From Lithospermum erythrorhizon (lineage: Eukaryota > Streptophyta > Magnoliopsida > Boraginales > Boraginaceae), in contig JADFUC010002051.1 of the NCBI GenBank assembly GCA_019722365.1, positions 248,001-312,000 of the forward strand: 64,000 bases of DNA. Reading direction: 5' to 3'. Of this stretch, positions 1 to 11,383 are shown in pieces (position 1 is the first letter of the stretch; every line of letters begins with the position of its first letter). The notes beneath the pieces were generated by a model. It had not been told where the DNA came from and searched no databases. It worked only from the letters and a program-made list of their open reading frames with translations. The translations under genes were made by a program, and so were the position numbers.

Positions 1-328
1 TTTTGTGCTTCATAGTTTGTATATGCAACCATCACCCACCCCATCCTACCCTTCTTAAGTTGGAGTCTATTAGAGATACTAAGACATGTTAGTTTCTATA
101 TGCAAAACATGATTTTGTTTATACTATTCACTTTCATATCATCTCCATCCTTTTTATCAAATATATAAGGGTCTAATTGATAATTAAGATAAAATTTATA
201 GAGAAACCTACCCAACTTGTTACTATGACTCGTTTGAACGGTAGATTGTTATCAAGTCGGTACTGAGTTGGACTTACAATGTCTGGGGTAATATCTGGGC
301 CAGAGCTCTCCTATCCAGTGGATTAGGA
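1..328. other. No gene seen
   Basis: This AT-rich stretch holds no open reading frame of note and no repeat boundary that I can recognise. Confidence 0.6.
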
Positions 329-823
329 GAAAATTGGGAAACTAGCACACATTTCACCAACAATTTAACTTTTAGCACCCTTTATAATTTCTTAACAAAT
401 CATAAATGTTTAAAATACCTCTCATTAAAAACTAGTAGAGTTCATCTTCTTTCCTACCATCTTACCCCACTCCACCTCTATTGCCCACCCACCCCACGTA
501 TCCCTTGCCCCACACAACTCCACCCCACCCATCCCTCCCAAATTGGAGCTTGGCCCCCCTTCCTTCCCCTCCCTCACACGCCTCTCTCTCTAAAAATTGT
601 AACTAAACCTCCTCCTTCAAAATCACGATTTAGAGGGTCGCTTTTCCCATTTGGGGGAATGGCTTGGGGTGGGGCGCGGGGCGGGAAGAAGATGAAGTGT
701 ACTAGTTTTTAATGAGGTATTTTAGACAATTTAGAGAGGGACTGTGCTATTTTTGCTTAATAATTATGAAGGATATTAAAAATTAAATTATTGATCAAAT
801 ATATGCTTAGTTTTCCAATTTTC
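329..823. mobile_element. Short element with long imperfect inverted repeats (MULE- or foldback-like)
   Basis: The first ~115 bases (329-445) and the last ~115 bases (about 708-823) are imperfect reverse complements. Both ends begin GAAAATTGG, and both reach the shared block ATTAAAAACTAGTA followed by CTTCATCTTCTT-type sequence. The centre (about 460-690) is strikingly C-rich on the + strand and unlike its flanks. Long inverted repeats with a captured-looking centre fit a non-autonomous Mutator-like element. I could not find a matching 9-bp target duplication (left flank ggattagga, right flank acgttgcag), so a foldback element remains possible. No coding region is visible. The element lies only about 75 bases from the mariner-like element to its right. 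Confidence 0.6.
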
Positions 824-898
824 ACGTTGCAGAAAGCCCAATGTAGACTGCTTAACTTTCTCCATCATAAAACCATAAAATGTAAGCCTAACTATATA

Positions 899-930
899 CT
901 CTCTCCGATTTTTTTAGTTGACATCCTACA
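899..930 (+). repeat. Left terminal inverted repeat of the mariner-like element
   Basis: This ~32-base repeat matches the reverse complement of 4253-4284 with a few changes, including a few inserted or changed bases in the outermost part. It is preceded by the TA target site at 897-898. Confidence 0.85.
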
Positions 931-2084
931 CTTTTATTTTTGTTTTGAAATATACTCTTTGCAATTCCAATACAATATTTTAGTCCATTTTCCTTTTAAG
1001 CCCTATTTAATGTATTCAAAGTTTACTTTCATGTTTAATGCTATTTTTAATTCCCATAAACATAATAATGTCCACCAACTTATATTACTCTGTACTATAG
1101 CTACTGCTCCATCAACCTTTTGAATTGTAATTGACGAGCGTGCTTAATTTTATCAAGCCCTTGCTTTGACAAAAAACAATACTCATGGAAAAATGTCAAG
1201 AGTCTTCAAAGCCAAATCCATCTAAAATGGTAAAGATGCAACTTAAAAAAAGGTTAGTTCCCTCTTTCACATAAGCATGTCAAGCATGATTGTCATTTTC
1301 AGTTTTATTTTACTTTACCCCTTCACCGAAACACCTGAAAACTCCGATTTAAAAACAAAAATCAAGAAGATGTTAAGAAACACGTATGCATGAGGTTGCA
1401 ATGCATCGCCGTCTTGATTTGAACAAGTATCCAATAGATATAGGCGAATTGAATCTCAATTTGGAGATTGAAGATGTCATAGTTACAATGTTAAAAATTA
1501 ATTATATATATCACTATTAGATTTTGTTTTGGAGCTTGCAACATGACATGATATTATAATGGATTATTCTCAATGAATTGTATCTTTGGGTGTTTAATTG
1601 AACCTTTTTCCTTATTGTCAATGAAGTACATGTTAGTTGAGTTGAGATTTTATGAATTGTAATCTTCAAAAGATTCTGCCCTACAACTAGAAATGAAAGA
1701 GTTTGCAATGGATACTTTTTAATGCAAATTAAGAATGACACTCCAGAACTTCCACTCAATTCAGAAAATATGACTTGAAATTTGTGAGGAACATATCATA
1801 AATAAAAAGCAACAACCAAACAATTTCAACTAGAGAGAGTCGTATGGTATATTCACTCTTGCGTAAATCAACCGGTACCGGAAAAAAGTTCAAAAAAGTC
1901 GAGTAAAGCTTAAGCACCAAAATAAAATAGCTACAATTGAAGGGCAGAACATACCAATGCATAAAAGGAAATATGCTCGAAAACATCCACTCATTTATTT
2001 TTAACCTAGGAACTCCATCAGGTTTTGTAATACTTGCAGATCACATGATACTTGAATTGGAAGTTGACCATCCCTTTCCAATCA

Positions 2085-3952
2085 AGAACTTTTGATGTGT
2101 GGAATTTTGTACCTATTTGAACCACCTATTTTCATAGTCTCGTGCATACATAGTTGTAATGTAAGCCACACATGATTCACTTTTTGTGATGGGTATTTAT
2201 TGAAAGACTTACAAATGATACGCACTAGTTCCTCAACAGCCCTTGGGAGAGACTTTTTATATCAGAAGGATTTTATTACGCTTGGAAAATCCTAACTCCA
2301 ATATGTTCAAATCAGGGGAATTCGGTGGTTGACATATTAACTGCAAGTTTAGACCTAATCTTGAGGCAGCCATTTGAAACTCTACATCGCTTGGTTCAAC
2401 ATGTGTTCGGACATTGTCTTGTTGAATATAGATGATTTCATTACGATTTTCTTGTGGCCACACATTTGTAATTGCTGGAATAACCTCTTCAATTAAGCAC
2501 GCACGTATTATTTCTCTAGTCACTGATGTAATAGGTTTCATCTCGAGTGTTCCAACATCTCTATTCCTACTTCGGCGTTGAGCTTGCACCGTTTTGACAA
2601 AAAGGAAATACCCCAATCTTACCTGAAAATATTTCATTTCCATTAGCCTCGAACCTAGGACGAGCCATTGCAACAAAAAACATAACCTTGCCAATATATA
2701 GTTCTCGCTTCGACATACGTTCAGACCGGTTCTTCCCTCGGTTAGGGTGTAGATAATATTTCTCGGACTTCTTTGTCATGTAGAACCATTTTTCATCAAT
2801 GTGCACAAAATTAAACATGTTGACAAACTTTGGTCCTTGATGCAAGTTTCCTCGATCAATCATAGACATGCAGAATTGAAGCCGTGATCTTTTATTATCT
2901 TCCTTCAAGTACGGTTTAATGGCATTTGTGTGACGACGAATGAGACCTTCTTTTAACAACCTATATATTCTACTATGTTGCACTCCTAAAGCAGCACCGA
3001 ATTATCGTAATGATGTACATTTGCTTAAAGGAACATCTAACACCTTGTTTATGTCAATTTGAACCCTCTTCCTACCGCAATATATTTTCTTGTGATGTCA
3101 TCAATCCGTACCTGTGAAGTATTTTTATGTACTCTTAATTTCTTTTGGATCGTTTTCGAGGTAATTTCAACAGCCTGATACTCTGCTACAGGTTCCTTTT
3201 TAGATTTCCATTGATGCTCCTCTGCAACAATAACTCGTATACCATCTTTCTTTCCTCGTTATTCAACATCTGGTACGGCTTTTTGTTTTCAAATGTTTGA
3301 AAATTTCCTGTGTACTTCAGAATAGTTAGTAGAAAAAATTTAAACATATGCAAATGTAACTTTAAACTTATACAACAAGTTCCCCGAAGAAATTAATATG
3401 CCCTTCTAAGTTAAGTGCTTTTAAATTTGTTGATATTGTACATATAATCATGATAAAATTATTTTACATGTTGAATCATATGAGTATGACAAGATGTCAT
3501 AACGGCCATATTAATATAATAAGAAATCATTACTAGAATAACACAAAATAAATTCTAATTCAATCTAATAGAAGTGAATTTATAAACTTCCCTCCTGTTT
3601 TATTGATTCACATAACAGAGTGTATATACTTCATAATAGAACCTAGTGGGTTATATAACAGAGTAGCCCAGACAACATGAATAACTATATACGTATACAA
3701 TCCTAATACAATTCTACAAAAAATAATCCAACCTGAAGTCATTTCGTTATGAAAATCTTCTCCTGCTCCTCCATCATCTCCCACTTCTTCTTCACTGTCA
3801 ACATGTTGGTCAATATTATCATCATCTTCATGATACATCTCATTAAGATTGATTTTAAAAATTTGATACTCCCCCTCTGAACTATCATTATCATCATCAA
3901 TATTTGAAACATTAATTGGAATATCATTAAGATCAAAATTATGATGATCCAT
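2085..3952 (-). pseudogene. Mariner-like transposase (DD39D family), frameshifted
   Basis: This is the remnant of the enzyme that would cut and paste the element. Exon 1 (3952-3733) starts MDHHNFDLND and is very acidic, with a DLN motif as in many plant mariner transposases. A GT-AG intron (3732-3308) joins it to the helix-turn-helix region, which contains NNEERKMVYELLLQRS and later VLDVPL. Then come RLLKEGLIRRH, the first catalytic aspartate in HIDEKWFY, the second in IQQDN, and NSPDLNILELGF. There are exactly 39 residues between the second aspartate and the third position, but that position is glutamate (GAG, 2296-2298) rather than the family's aspartate. The C-terminal part can be followed to about 2085 through KVSP, PSQKVNHVWLTLQ and GGSNRYKIPH. 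Damage: an in-frame TAA near 3003, a frameshift near 3190, another near 2590, and a stop near 2256. Family assignment is firm and loss of function is clear. Confidence 0.85.
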
Positions 3953-4252
3953 TTTTAGTTAGGTTAGATTGTTCATGCTATTCTTCAATTTATAGTTTAT
4001 ACCATTGAGAACTCTAAGGATTTTTGGTTTTGGTTCGAACCAATTATACTCATACTTAAAAAATTTTTAATTTTTTGTATATCAACTTTTTGGAGGTAAA
4101 GTGAGCAGTAATTATCTTCCAAGAATCAAGGGAAGGCCTAGAAAAATGAGAAATGTATAATAAAGGCTTCTAATATTAATACATTGATGAGGGATAAATA
4201 GGTAAATTGTACTATATTATTAATTGCTTCTTAATTGACGTAAAATATGATA

Positions 4253-4284
4253 GGATGTCAACTAAAAAAAATCGGTGAGAATAG
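4253..4284 (-). repeat. Right terminal inverted repeat of the mariner-like element
   Basis: Read on the minus strand, it repeats the CCGATTTTTTTAGTTGACAT core of the left end. It is followed by TA at 4285-4286. Confidence 0.85.
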
Positions 4285-4286
4285 TA

Positions 4287-5462
4287 TATACCAGCATCAA
4301 ATTGTAACAGTTTATCCAGATTTCAATGATTTAGTTTTTATTTTTATTTCGATATGTTTACTACACCATATTTTCCCTTCTCATCCAACATAACTAGTTT
4401 GCATGAACAAAACCACAATACATCCGCCTTCTTAAATTAGACTCGGGTGAACCAAGCCTTAGCTTGAAGCACGGTTGGCTTGGTCAAAATTAAACCGAGC
4501 CTCAAGCATGCCTTCATGCTCAATTTTTTAAAATTAAATATGGGGCAAAGAAGAAACAAATAAAAGTGGAACAATGGGATAAAATTTAGAAGTTTCTTCA
4601 ACTTGATGTAGAAGCATGTCCCGGAATTCAACAGAGATCGAGGATTGTTAAAATAGATAATAAGAAATTGAGATGGTGCAAGAATTTGCACAGATCCAAA
4701 TTCTGAAAGGCACATGCAACATTTAATATGGATATCAATTGAATATTATTTCAAATCTAGAACTTATGCATGCCTAGATATAGTAAATTATTAATGCATT
4801 TCATTTTTTGATTTATAATGGAAAACTACCCATAGGTTACACTATTCCTACAAAATGGTTCAAACACTTGGAGCGCCAGTGGTATTGTACTTGATTCCAG
4901 GAGCTCATTCTTCAACAATAATAGTTTGAATGAATTTCTGAATTGGGATTATTATAACAATATCATGGTTTGCAGGAAACCTGCTTTTGTGTCCCAAATA
5001 TTGGGACACAAATGTAGTTCAGACGACGCAAATTGCAGTATTGGTTAATTTGTAGAGCCCAATAAATTAAGAGTTCAATTATTTTGAAAGTTTAGCATCA
5101 TCCTCAAACATTTCTCTATTTCATATGCTTGTGTAAAACTCTAAGAAGATAAGATTATAAATCTAATAATGCCAATACATGAAAACAAGTGTATGATGAA
5201 AGTAAATTACCAATATTCAACTCCTTGCGGTATGCAATAAGTGCACAAATCAGTAAAGACTAATCAATAAAAAATAATTCGTGATCATGTCAAGACATGA
5301 AAACCGAGAACGATAATCCTCTATTTTCATCACCATCTCATCATGAGACATTGAGACCTATAAATTGTGCCTCCGGGCATAACTCAACAGGTAAAAAACT
5401 TGAGTGCTAAATACCATCACTTACCCCTTTCATGGATTCGGCAAAGCCGATGAATCTCGTAT
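4287..5462. other. Intergenic, no gene; possible SINE scrap at its right end
   Basis: I see no coding region. At about 5370-5465 the text GGGCATAACTCAACAGGTAA followed by GGATTCGGCAAAG faintly resembles the A and B boxes of a tRNA-derived SINE, cut off by the CACTA element that starts at 5466. The resemblance is weak. Confidence 0.3.
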
Positions 5463-5465
5463 TAA

Positions 5466-5620
5466 CACTACTAGAATAGCCAGGCAAAAGAGACGGGAAA
5501 ACTCACTCCAAATTTGGGAGACGGTATACTGGTCGAGACGGGCTTTGACTTAGCCCGAATAGTCAAATTGGGCTTTATACGGACTTATCCCGATTGATAC
5601 TATATTTCCACTCCATACCG
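5466..5620 (+). repeat. Left terminal inverted repeat and subterminal motifs of CACTA-1
   Basis: The terminal CACTACTAGAATAG is followed by AGACGGG, GAGACGG and CGAGACGGG copies within the first 80 bases. This is the same vocabulary as the right end, in matching orientation relative to the centre. Confidence 0.8.
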
Positions 5621-6069
5621 CTCTGCCGCTTGTTATAATCAATTTTAATATTATCGCTTCGCTTATTTTAATATCTTTATCGATAAAAAAATAATTACAA
5701 ATAAAATATACCCGACGGCTTCCCGTCTCCATTAATTAATAATTAAAAATAAAAATTATACCCCGCTCTTCCTCGCCTCAATGCTTTCGATAACCTTTCG
5801 TGATTACGACGATCGAGAGAGACGGGATTTTTAAATATATTAACCCCGTCTCGGTCCCGTCTCCATTTAAAGTCGTTATTTAATTAACAACCACCCCCGC
5901 TGCACTAACGGCCAACCCACCCCCACCGACTCCGCCACCCCACCTCCCAGTCCCCCGGCCAAGGAAATCGACCACACCCCCACCCCCACCCTCACCCTTA
6001 CCCCTACCCCAAATCGATCCTCCAAAATTCTACCCGCACTCGACGACGACTACCGGAAGATCGAAAGCA

Positions 6070-7115
6070 AGCCCACAAGATTTATTAAGGTTAGATTCCG
6101 TTAATTATTACATTAGTTAAAGTTAATTAATTTGTTAAATAGTTTATTTGATTGCTTAAATAGTTAATTTCATTAGTTTGCTAATTTGTATAGTTTGAAT
6201 TTGTTAATGAAATTATTAAATGAAATTGTTAATGACGCCAAGTTAATGAAATTATTAATTTCGCGCTTCTTAATTGTTAAATGAAATTGTTAATTTCATT
6301 AGTTTGGTTAATTTGTATAGTTTTAATTGTTAATAAATTTGTTAATTAAATTGTTAATGAAATTGTTAATGACGTGTTAATGAAATTGTATAGTTTAATT
6401 GTATAGTGTTAGTTTAAATTGGTGAAATGATGTAGTTAATTAACTATTTATGGTTGTCAGAATAGTTTATGCAGCGTAATTGGTAGTGATAAGTTTAACT
6501 ATTGAAATTGGTAATTGTTAATTGTTACTATATAGTTTAATCCATTTAAATTGGTAATTGTTAAGAATTTGTTAATAGTATAGTTTAACTATTGAAATCA
6601 GAAAGTGAAATTGGTCAATAGTATTGAAATTGGTTGAATAGTTAATTTAGTTGATTAGTATAGTTAAATTATTAATGGTTGAATAGTATAGCATTGTTAT
6701 AACGGTTGAATAGTATAGTTAATTGTTAAATTGTTAAGTAGTTAATTTGTATAGTTTAATTGTTAATGAAATTGTTAATTAGTTAATGGATGAATAGTAT
6801 AGTCAAATTGTTAATGGTTTAAATTAGTTAAATTACTTAAATTGTTAATGGTTTAAACATTAGTTAATGAAATTGTTAGTGAATGGTTTAAATTATTTAG
6901 TGAAATTGTTAATTGTTAACTTGTTAGTGAACGTGTAGTTAGTGAAATTGTGAATAATTGTCCTTGTTAGTTGTTAGTTGTTAGTCGTGAAAAGTTGTTA
7001 ATTGTTATTTATGAATAGGTGCGAATTGTTAGTCAGGAATAGTTGTGCTTTACTTGCTATCAGTGTTAATCATATTTCAAGTATCAGTGGCTTAATTGTT
7101 AGTTGTGAAATGGTT
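6070..7115 (+). repeat. Low-complexity GTTAATTGTTAA-type region inside CACTA-1
   Basis: About 1 kb is built almost entirely from short variants of GTTAAT, GAAATTG and ATAGTTTAATT, with no coding potential. It is not a clean tandem array; the words recur at irregular spacing. It sits just upstream of the GC-rich island and may be an intron or leader expanded by slippage. Confidence 0.65.
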
Positions 7116-7151
7116 TGAATAGTTAAAATATTTCTAATTTGATTGTAATGT

Positions 7152-9180
7152 ATGGCACGTAAGTGTAATAATAGTAGCGGGAAGGAGAAGACAGAGAGAA
7201 TCCACGGGGCAAAAGTGCATCTAAAAAAGGCCGAGGACTTCCCAGATTCTCAGATAGCTGAGCCGGACGACCCCCGCCCCCCTCAGATAGTAGAAGCCGC
7301 CTCCTCCCCAGCACGACACGCTTGATACACACGTAGGCCGGGCAATGTTCATCGCCGAGATCGACGACGCCGGTTCGAGTCACTTACGCGTCTTTTCCTT
7401 ACCGCTTCAGGACTCACGGACGGCGCACGCAGCCCCGCTATGTCTCGTGACGCTGACGGGGATTTACGATGAAAGTGACGGATCGACTGGACGACCAGAA
7501 GACGCCACCAAGTAGACGGTCCCCCATGGGTAGAAGTTGAATTAGATCCGCTACACTGTAGTCCCTTACAATTGCTCCAAATTAATCGAAATAGTTATTT
7601 TAATTTTATTTATGTTTTTTAACTTTTGACGTTTTGGTTTTTACTTTAGGCTCACGCGGGCGGCGGTTCGACGCTGAGCCGTTCTTCCGCATGTGACGAT
7701 GGGTCGATCAGTTCTGGCCCTCGCATGTATCGATCAAGATTGGTGGACCTACATCCGAGATCGTTCCAAGTAAGTCTTTTGCAAAAATAAGAAGTTGTTT
7801 AAAATATTTTGAGTGAATTATAGTCTAATTAGATTTTGTTTTATTTGTTTTTTCAGGAGAGATATACGATAAAGAATGGGATCGCATGAGCAAAGCCTCA
7901 ACCGAGGCTCCGAGCGAGATCGCCGTAAGAAGCGCGGGAAACTTTGACGTCCATGAAGAGGAAGACTCTCTCGAGGGTACCGGATGTGGTACCGAGTCGA
8001 TTACGCAGCCAGCCTGCTCTCGCGACTCCGTCCGATTGGGAGCAGTATCTCCACCATTGACGCTGCTCGATTTAGCTGGCCGGATCGCGAGACAAAGTAG
8101 TCGACCGACGAGCTCGGGAGCGGGGCGCCCAGTGGCCGATGGCCCAACATCCATTCGTGAGCGTTTCACCGGGGTCGACTCACTGGCTGAGGAGGTAAAA
8201 ATAAATATTTGTTTTTACCCTTTTTGTTTTATTTTTATTCAAATATTTATGTTGAATTTCTAATAATCGTATTCCTTATTTCAGGCTTCAGAAAAGAAGA
8301 TCAAGAAGGGTTCAACACCGGGTATCTTGATGAAGATGAACAAAGGTTATGATAAGGATACCCTCGGCGACGGGCGAAGTTTACGACCAAGCTCGACATG
8401 GCATTTGTGTTATACATTTTGTCCATATATTTGTTGTGAATAGTAGTTGTGAATAGTGCCTCATGTAATAGTATTATGAATGTGTTATACTTGCGGAATA
8501 GTTGTGAATGCATAGTTTATACTTGTTGTTATTGATTATATATCAATTGTGTATAGTTGTTGCGAATGATTTGTGAATAGTCGTGGAATGTGTATACTTT
8601 CGCTTATAGTTGTTGTGAATAGTTTATGATTTGTGCATAGTTGTTGGTTTCTGCTTATACTTGCTTAGTTTATGATTTGTGAATAGTTTATAGTTTATTA
8701 TATTTCCTCGCTTATACTCGTGGAATTTGTGTCTGAATTGTTTAAGTTTACAACGTGAGCCTTATTATGAATGTGTTCAAAATACAGTGAACAAGATAGC
8801 GTATTTCCCACTTAGGCTTACGGAGAGGACAAAAGATCCTGCGCTTCCACTGTGAATGACTCAGGGATCTCCACTCTGACGCCGGGGCCTGTGGTATTCT
8901 AAGTAAGTAAGGGTGCTCAAGCAGTGGTAGCTCCTGCCTCGAAGCTCGCTGGGGGTAGATGGATCCAGTTTACCACCACTACCACCCGCCGCTGCTGGTG
9001 TTGTCTGAGGAGTTTTACGGCTCAAGCGAGGAGGCAAACGAAGAAAAGAGGGCAGGAAGAGGAGCCGGGGAAGCAGAAAGCCTCATGAGAGTTGGAAAAT
9101 GCAAGCCTGACAAGGAGGAGTTGGAAATGGGCGTTGAAATGCTGAGGTCGATTTACAGCTCGTCTATGTCACGAAGCTAG
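7152..9180 (+). pseudogene. Possible remains of the CACTA-1 second gene (TNP1/TNPA-like), tentative
   Basis: A GC-rich island contains several short + strand open segments. One (7152-7325) starts MARKCNNSSGKEKTERI and ends after 57 codons. A second around 7650-7770 ends in DQDWWTYIRDRSK and then GTAAGT, a good donor site. A third begins after a TTTTTTCAG acceptor near 7857 with EIYDKEWDRMSKASTEAPS and runs to 8194, where GAG|GTAAAAA could be another donor. A fourth is 8959-9180 (73 residues, ending SIYSSSMSRS). The exon-like pattern and position fit the accessory DNA-binding gene of CACTA elements. The phrase DQDWWTYIRDRSK is loosely like the plant Transposase_24 family, but I cannot confirm this. 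Minus-strand frames over the same DNA look like shadows. Confidence 0.35.
8400..8760 (+). repeat. Low-complexity GTGAATAGTTGTT-type region
   Basis: Words such as TGTGAATAGT, TTGTGAATAGTT and TTATACTTG recur irregularly. A similar patch lies at 9420-9620. Both look like a variant of the repeat vocabulary seen at 6070-7115 and separate the exon-like GC-rich segments. Confidence 0.55.
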
Positions 9181-10259
9181 TAGCGCGGGCAGCCCTTCCA
9201 AAGGGACTCGTACCGGACAAGAGTCAGCCAAAGAGATTCAATAGCATGGTAGTTCTATCTAAACGATCGGATTGTTGGCCCATATGGGAGGGGACGCACC
9301 CACCTCGCCACGCCGCCCACAGAGCCCGAGACCTGCATTCCGCCTCACCCCGATTACATGCCTAGCTCAGATGAGCCTCAGCCTAAGATGATATGGGCGG
9401 TTAGATTGACTCATTGTATATTGAAAACTATTGTAACCATGCACTTACATTTGATTGTGTTATGTACATTCGTTGTTTATTGAATAGTTGTTTTTCATTT
9501 TATGTCAATTACGGTTGGGTTTATTTGTTTGGTTGGTTATGTTTACATGTTGCTTGGCTGGTTATTGATTGTGTTAGCGATTGAATAGTTGTTTACATTT
9601 GCTATGATTGAATAGTTATTTGCGTGTTGGAAGTGCTATCTGCGGATCCGCTTTAATTTATTCAAATGCAGCCGACTCTGGTACGGGACGGAGTCGGGTA
9701 CGGTACTTAATTAAAATTCCCTGTGAGACGTGGAGTCGAGATGTGTGAGACGGTGTATTTAAAGTGTCTCAGCGAATAATGATTATGTGAAAATGGAGAC
9801 GGTATGGAGACGGTTCGGAGATGTGACTTATTAAAAGCGCACTTTCACATTCCTTTAAGGTATTAGAATTCTATTCCTACCACGTGCTTGTATTTGTTTA
9901 ATAAAAATCATTAATTTATTGTATACATGAAGCATATGTTTTAAATTGAATCCTAACTAATAACAAGTTATATATCAAGCATACTTAGTTTATACAACAT
10001 TCATAATCACATATACTATGATTACATTACATGAAAGTACGACGTACGCTATAAGATTGTTCATCACCACGAGTAATGACCCATCACACGTGCTAATATG
10101 TATTTAGAGGTCAGAACTCTACACTTTACATGTAATATGTCGGAAAAGATAACATATCACATTAAATGTATACGTATCCACTAATCTTTATTTACATTTA
10201 TCATATCTCCACTAATATTATTTTCGAAATATAATATGTCCATTAACAATCGTGACTCA

Positions 10260-10790
10260 AAAATTGTAAAAACCATTACATTTTGAATAAAATGGAGACT
10301 CGACGGTGGACGGGACTGCCTCTTTCCCCTCGCCTCCAATTTTAACCTCGAAAGCTTCCATGCCGCTCCACCAGACGGAAACCGAGACAGACTCCGCCTG
10401 TACTCTCAGTTTCCCCCATATTAGCCTCGCCTCCGAACTGCCTCCATTTTAAGACTCGGACGGGACGGGCTCCTGCCTCCATCCCGTCTCCTTTATTATC
10501 AAGTTTATACCATTTGAAGTATTTTAATACCTTTTTCCATCCCGCCTCCTTTTGTATTATTAAAACTCGCCTCCATCCCGCCTCCATTTCAGATATTTAA
10601 AACCCTCAGCCCATCCCGCTCTCAGAAATAGCCATAACATTTGAATATTCCGTAACGGAGACGTACGTGAAAATTGAGACGGATGGAGACGGGTTTTCAA
10701 CTCGCATTTCCCGCCTCCTACAAAATGAGGGAAAATTCAAAAGTAACTTTCAAATGGAGACTCGGATGCAGATGCGATTCCGTAATCTCA
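10260..10790 (-). repeat. Inner cluster of CCGTCTC/CGCCTCC motifs in CACTA-1
   Basis: On the + strand this zone repeats CCGCCTCC, CCCGTCTCC and CGCCTCCA about every 20-40 bases, then switches to GGAGACG after 10650. It is the same motif family as the element ends, in opposite orientation, and could be an older terminal array or an internal duplication. A short open frame here (10342-10587, minus) is only a translation of the repeat. Confidence 0.6.
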
Positions 10791-11383
10791 TTCCCTATAC
10801 ATATCTCACATTATCATCATTTCCAACCATTTTTTCCCAAACCCACCACATACAATATCATCTTTTTTAAGTTGCTTAATTTCATTTTCATAATTTTATT
10901 GTCTACTAAATATTAAATTTTATTTATTTTGTAGGCTCACTTTTAAAGAGGTAATGATTAATACTTCAATCAATTTTTTATTTCGTATGTAATTTATTTG
11001 CTAATATATTTGTAATTTATATTTGTTACTTTTGTTGTAGGGAAATACTATATTCAAGTTTGAAATAGGTAATTTATTTTTATTTTAATTTTTAGGTTGA
11101 ATGTTTGATGGTTTATATAAATTAATGTTTGATGTTTATATGAATTACTGCTCGATGTTTATATTATCATTAATGTTTAATATGTATTTTGCTCTATGAA
11201 ATTGTTATATTTTTTACAAGCCAATCTTTGATGTTTTTATATTTGTTTGTATGAGTTGGATGAATCAATCTTTTGATATTTCTTTTTATCATTTGATGGG
11301 TTTTTAGGACAGAGCCCCTGCCACGCATGTTATTGCAGCAACTGGCCGTTTATAAAAATTGCAGTAAATGCCGCCGATGGAGA

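Larger units (their letters stand above)
899..4284 (-). mobile_element. Mariner-like element (plant MLE), non-functional
   Basis: The ends are terminal inverted repeats. The left end reads CTCTCTCCGATTTTTTTAG and the right end, read in reverse complement, CTATTCTCACCGATTTTTT. Both continue into AGTTGACATCCTA. Each end is flanked by TA (897-898 and 4285-4286), the target duplication of the Tc1/mariner superfamily. The element is about 3.4 kb and carries a transposase remnant on the minus strand (2085-3952). Apart from that, about 930-2080 and 3960-4250 show no coding potential. Frameshifts and stops in the transposase mean this copy could only move if supplied in trans. Boundaries are supported by the TA sites on both sides. 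Confidence 0.88.

Noticed and set aside
791..1123. 110-codon + strand frame
   Set aside because: It crosses the left end of the mariner element, has no conserved features and is AT-driven.
7123..7383. Minus-strand frame in CACTA-1 (and 7825-8169)
   Set aside because: They are opposite to better exon-like + strand segments with plausible splice signals; likely shadows in GC-rich DNA.
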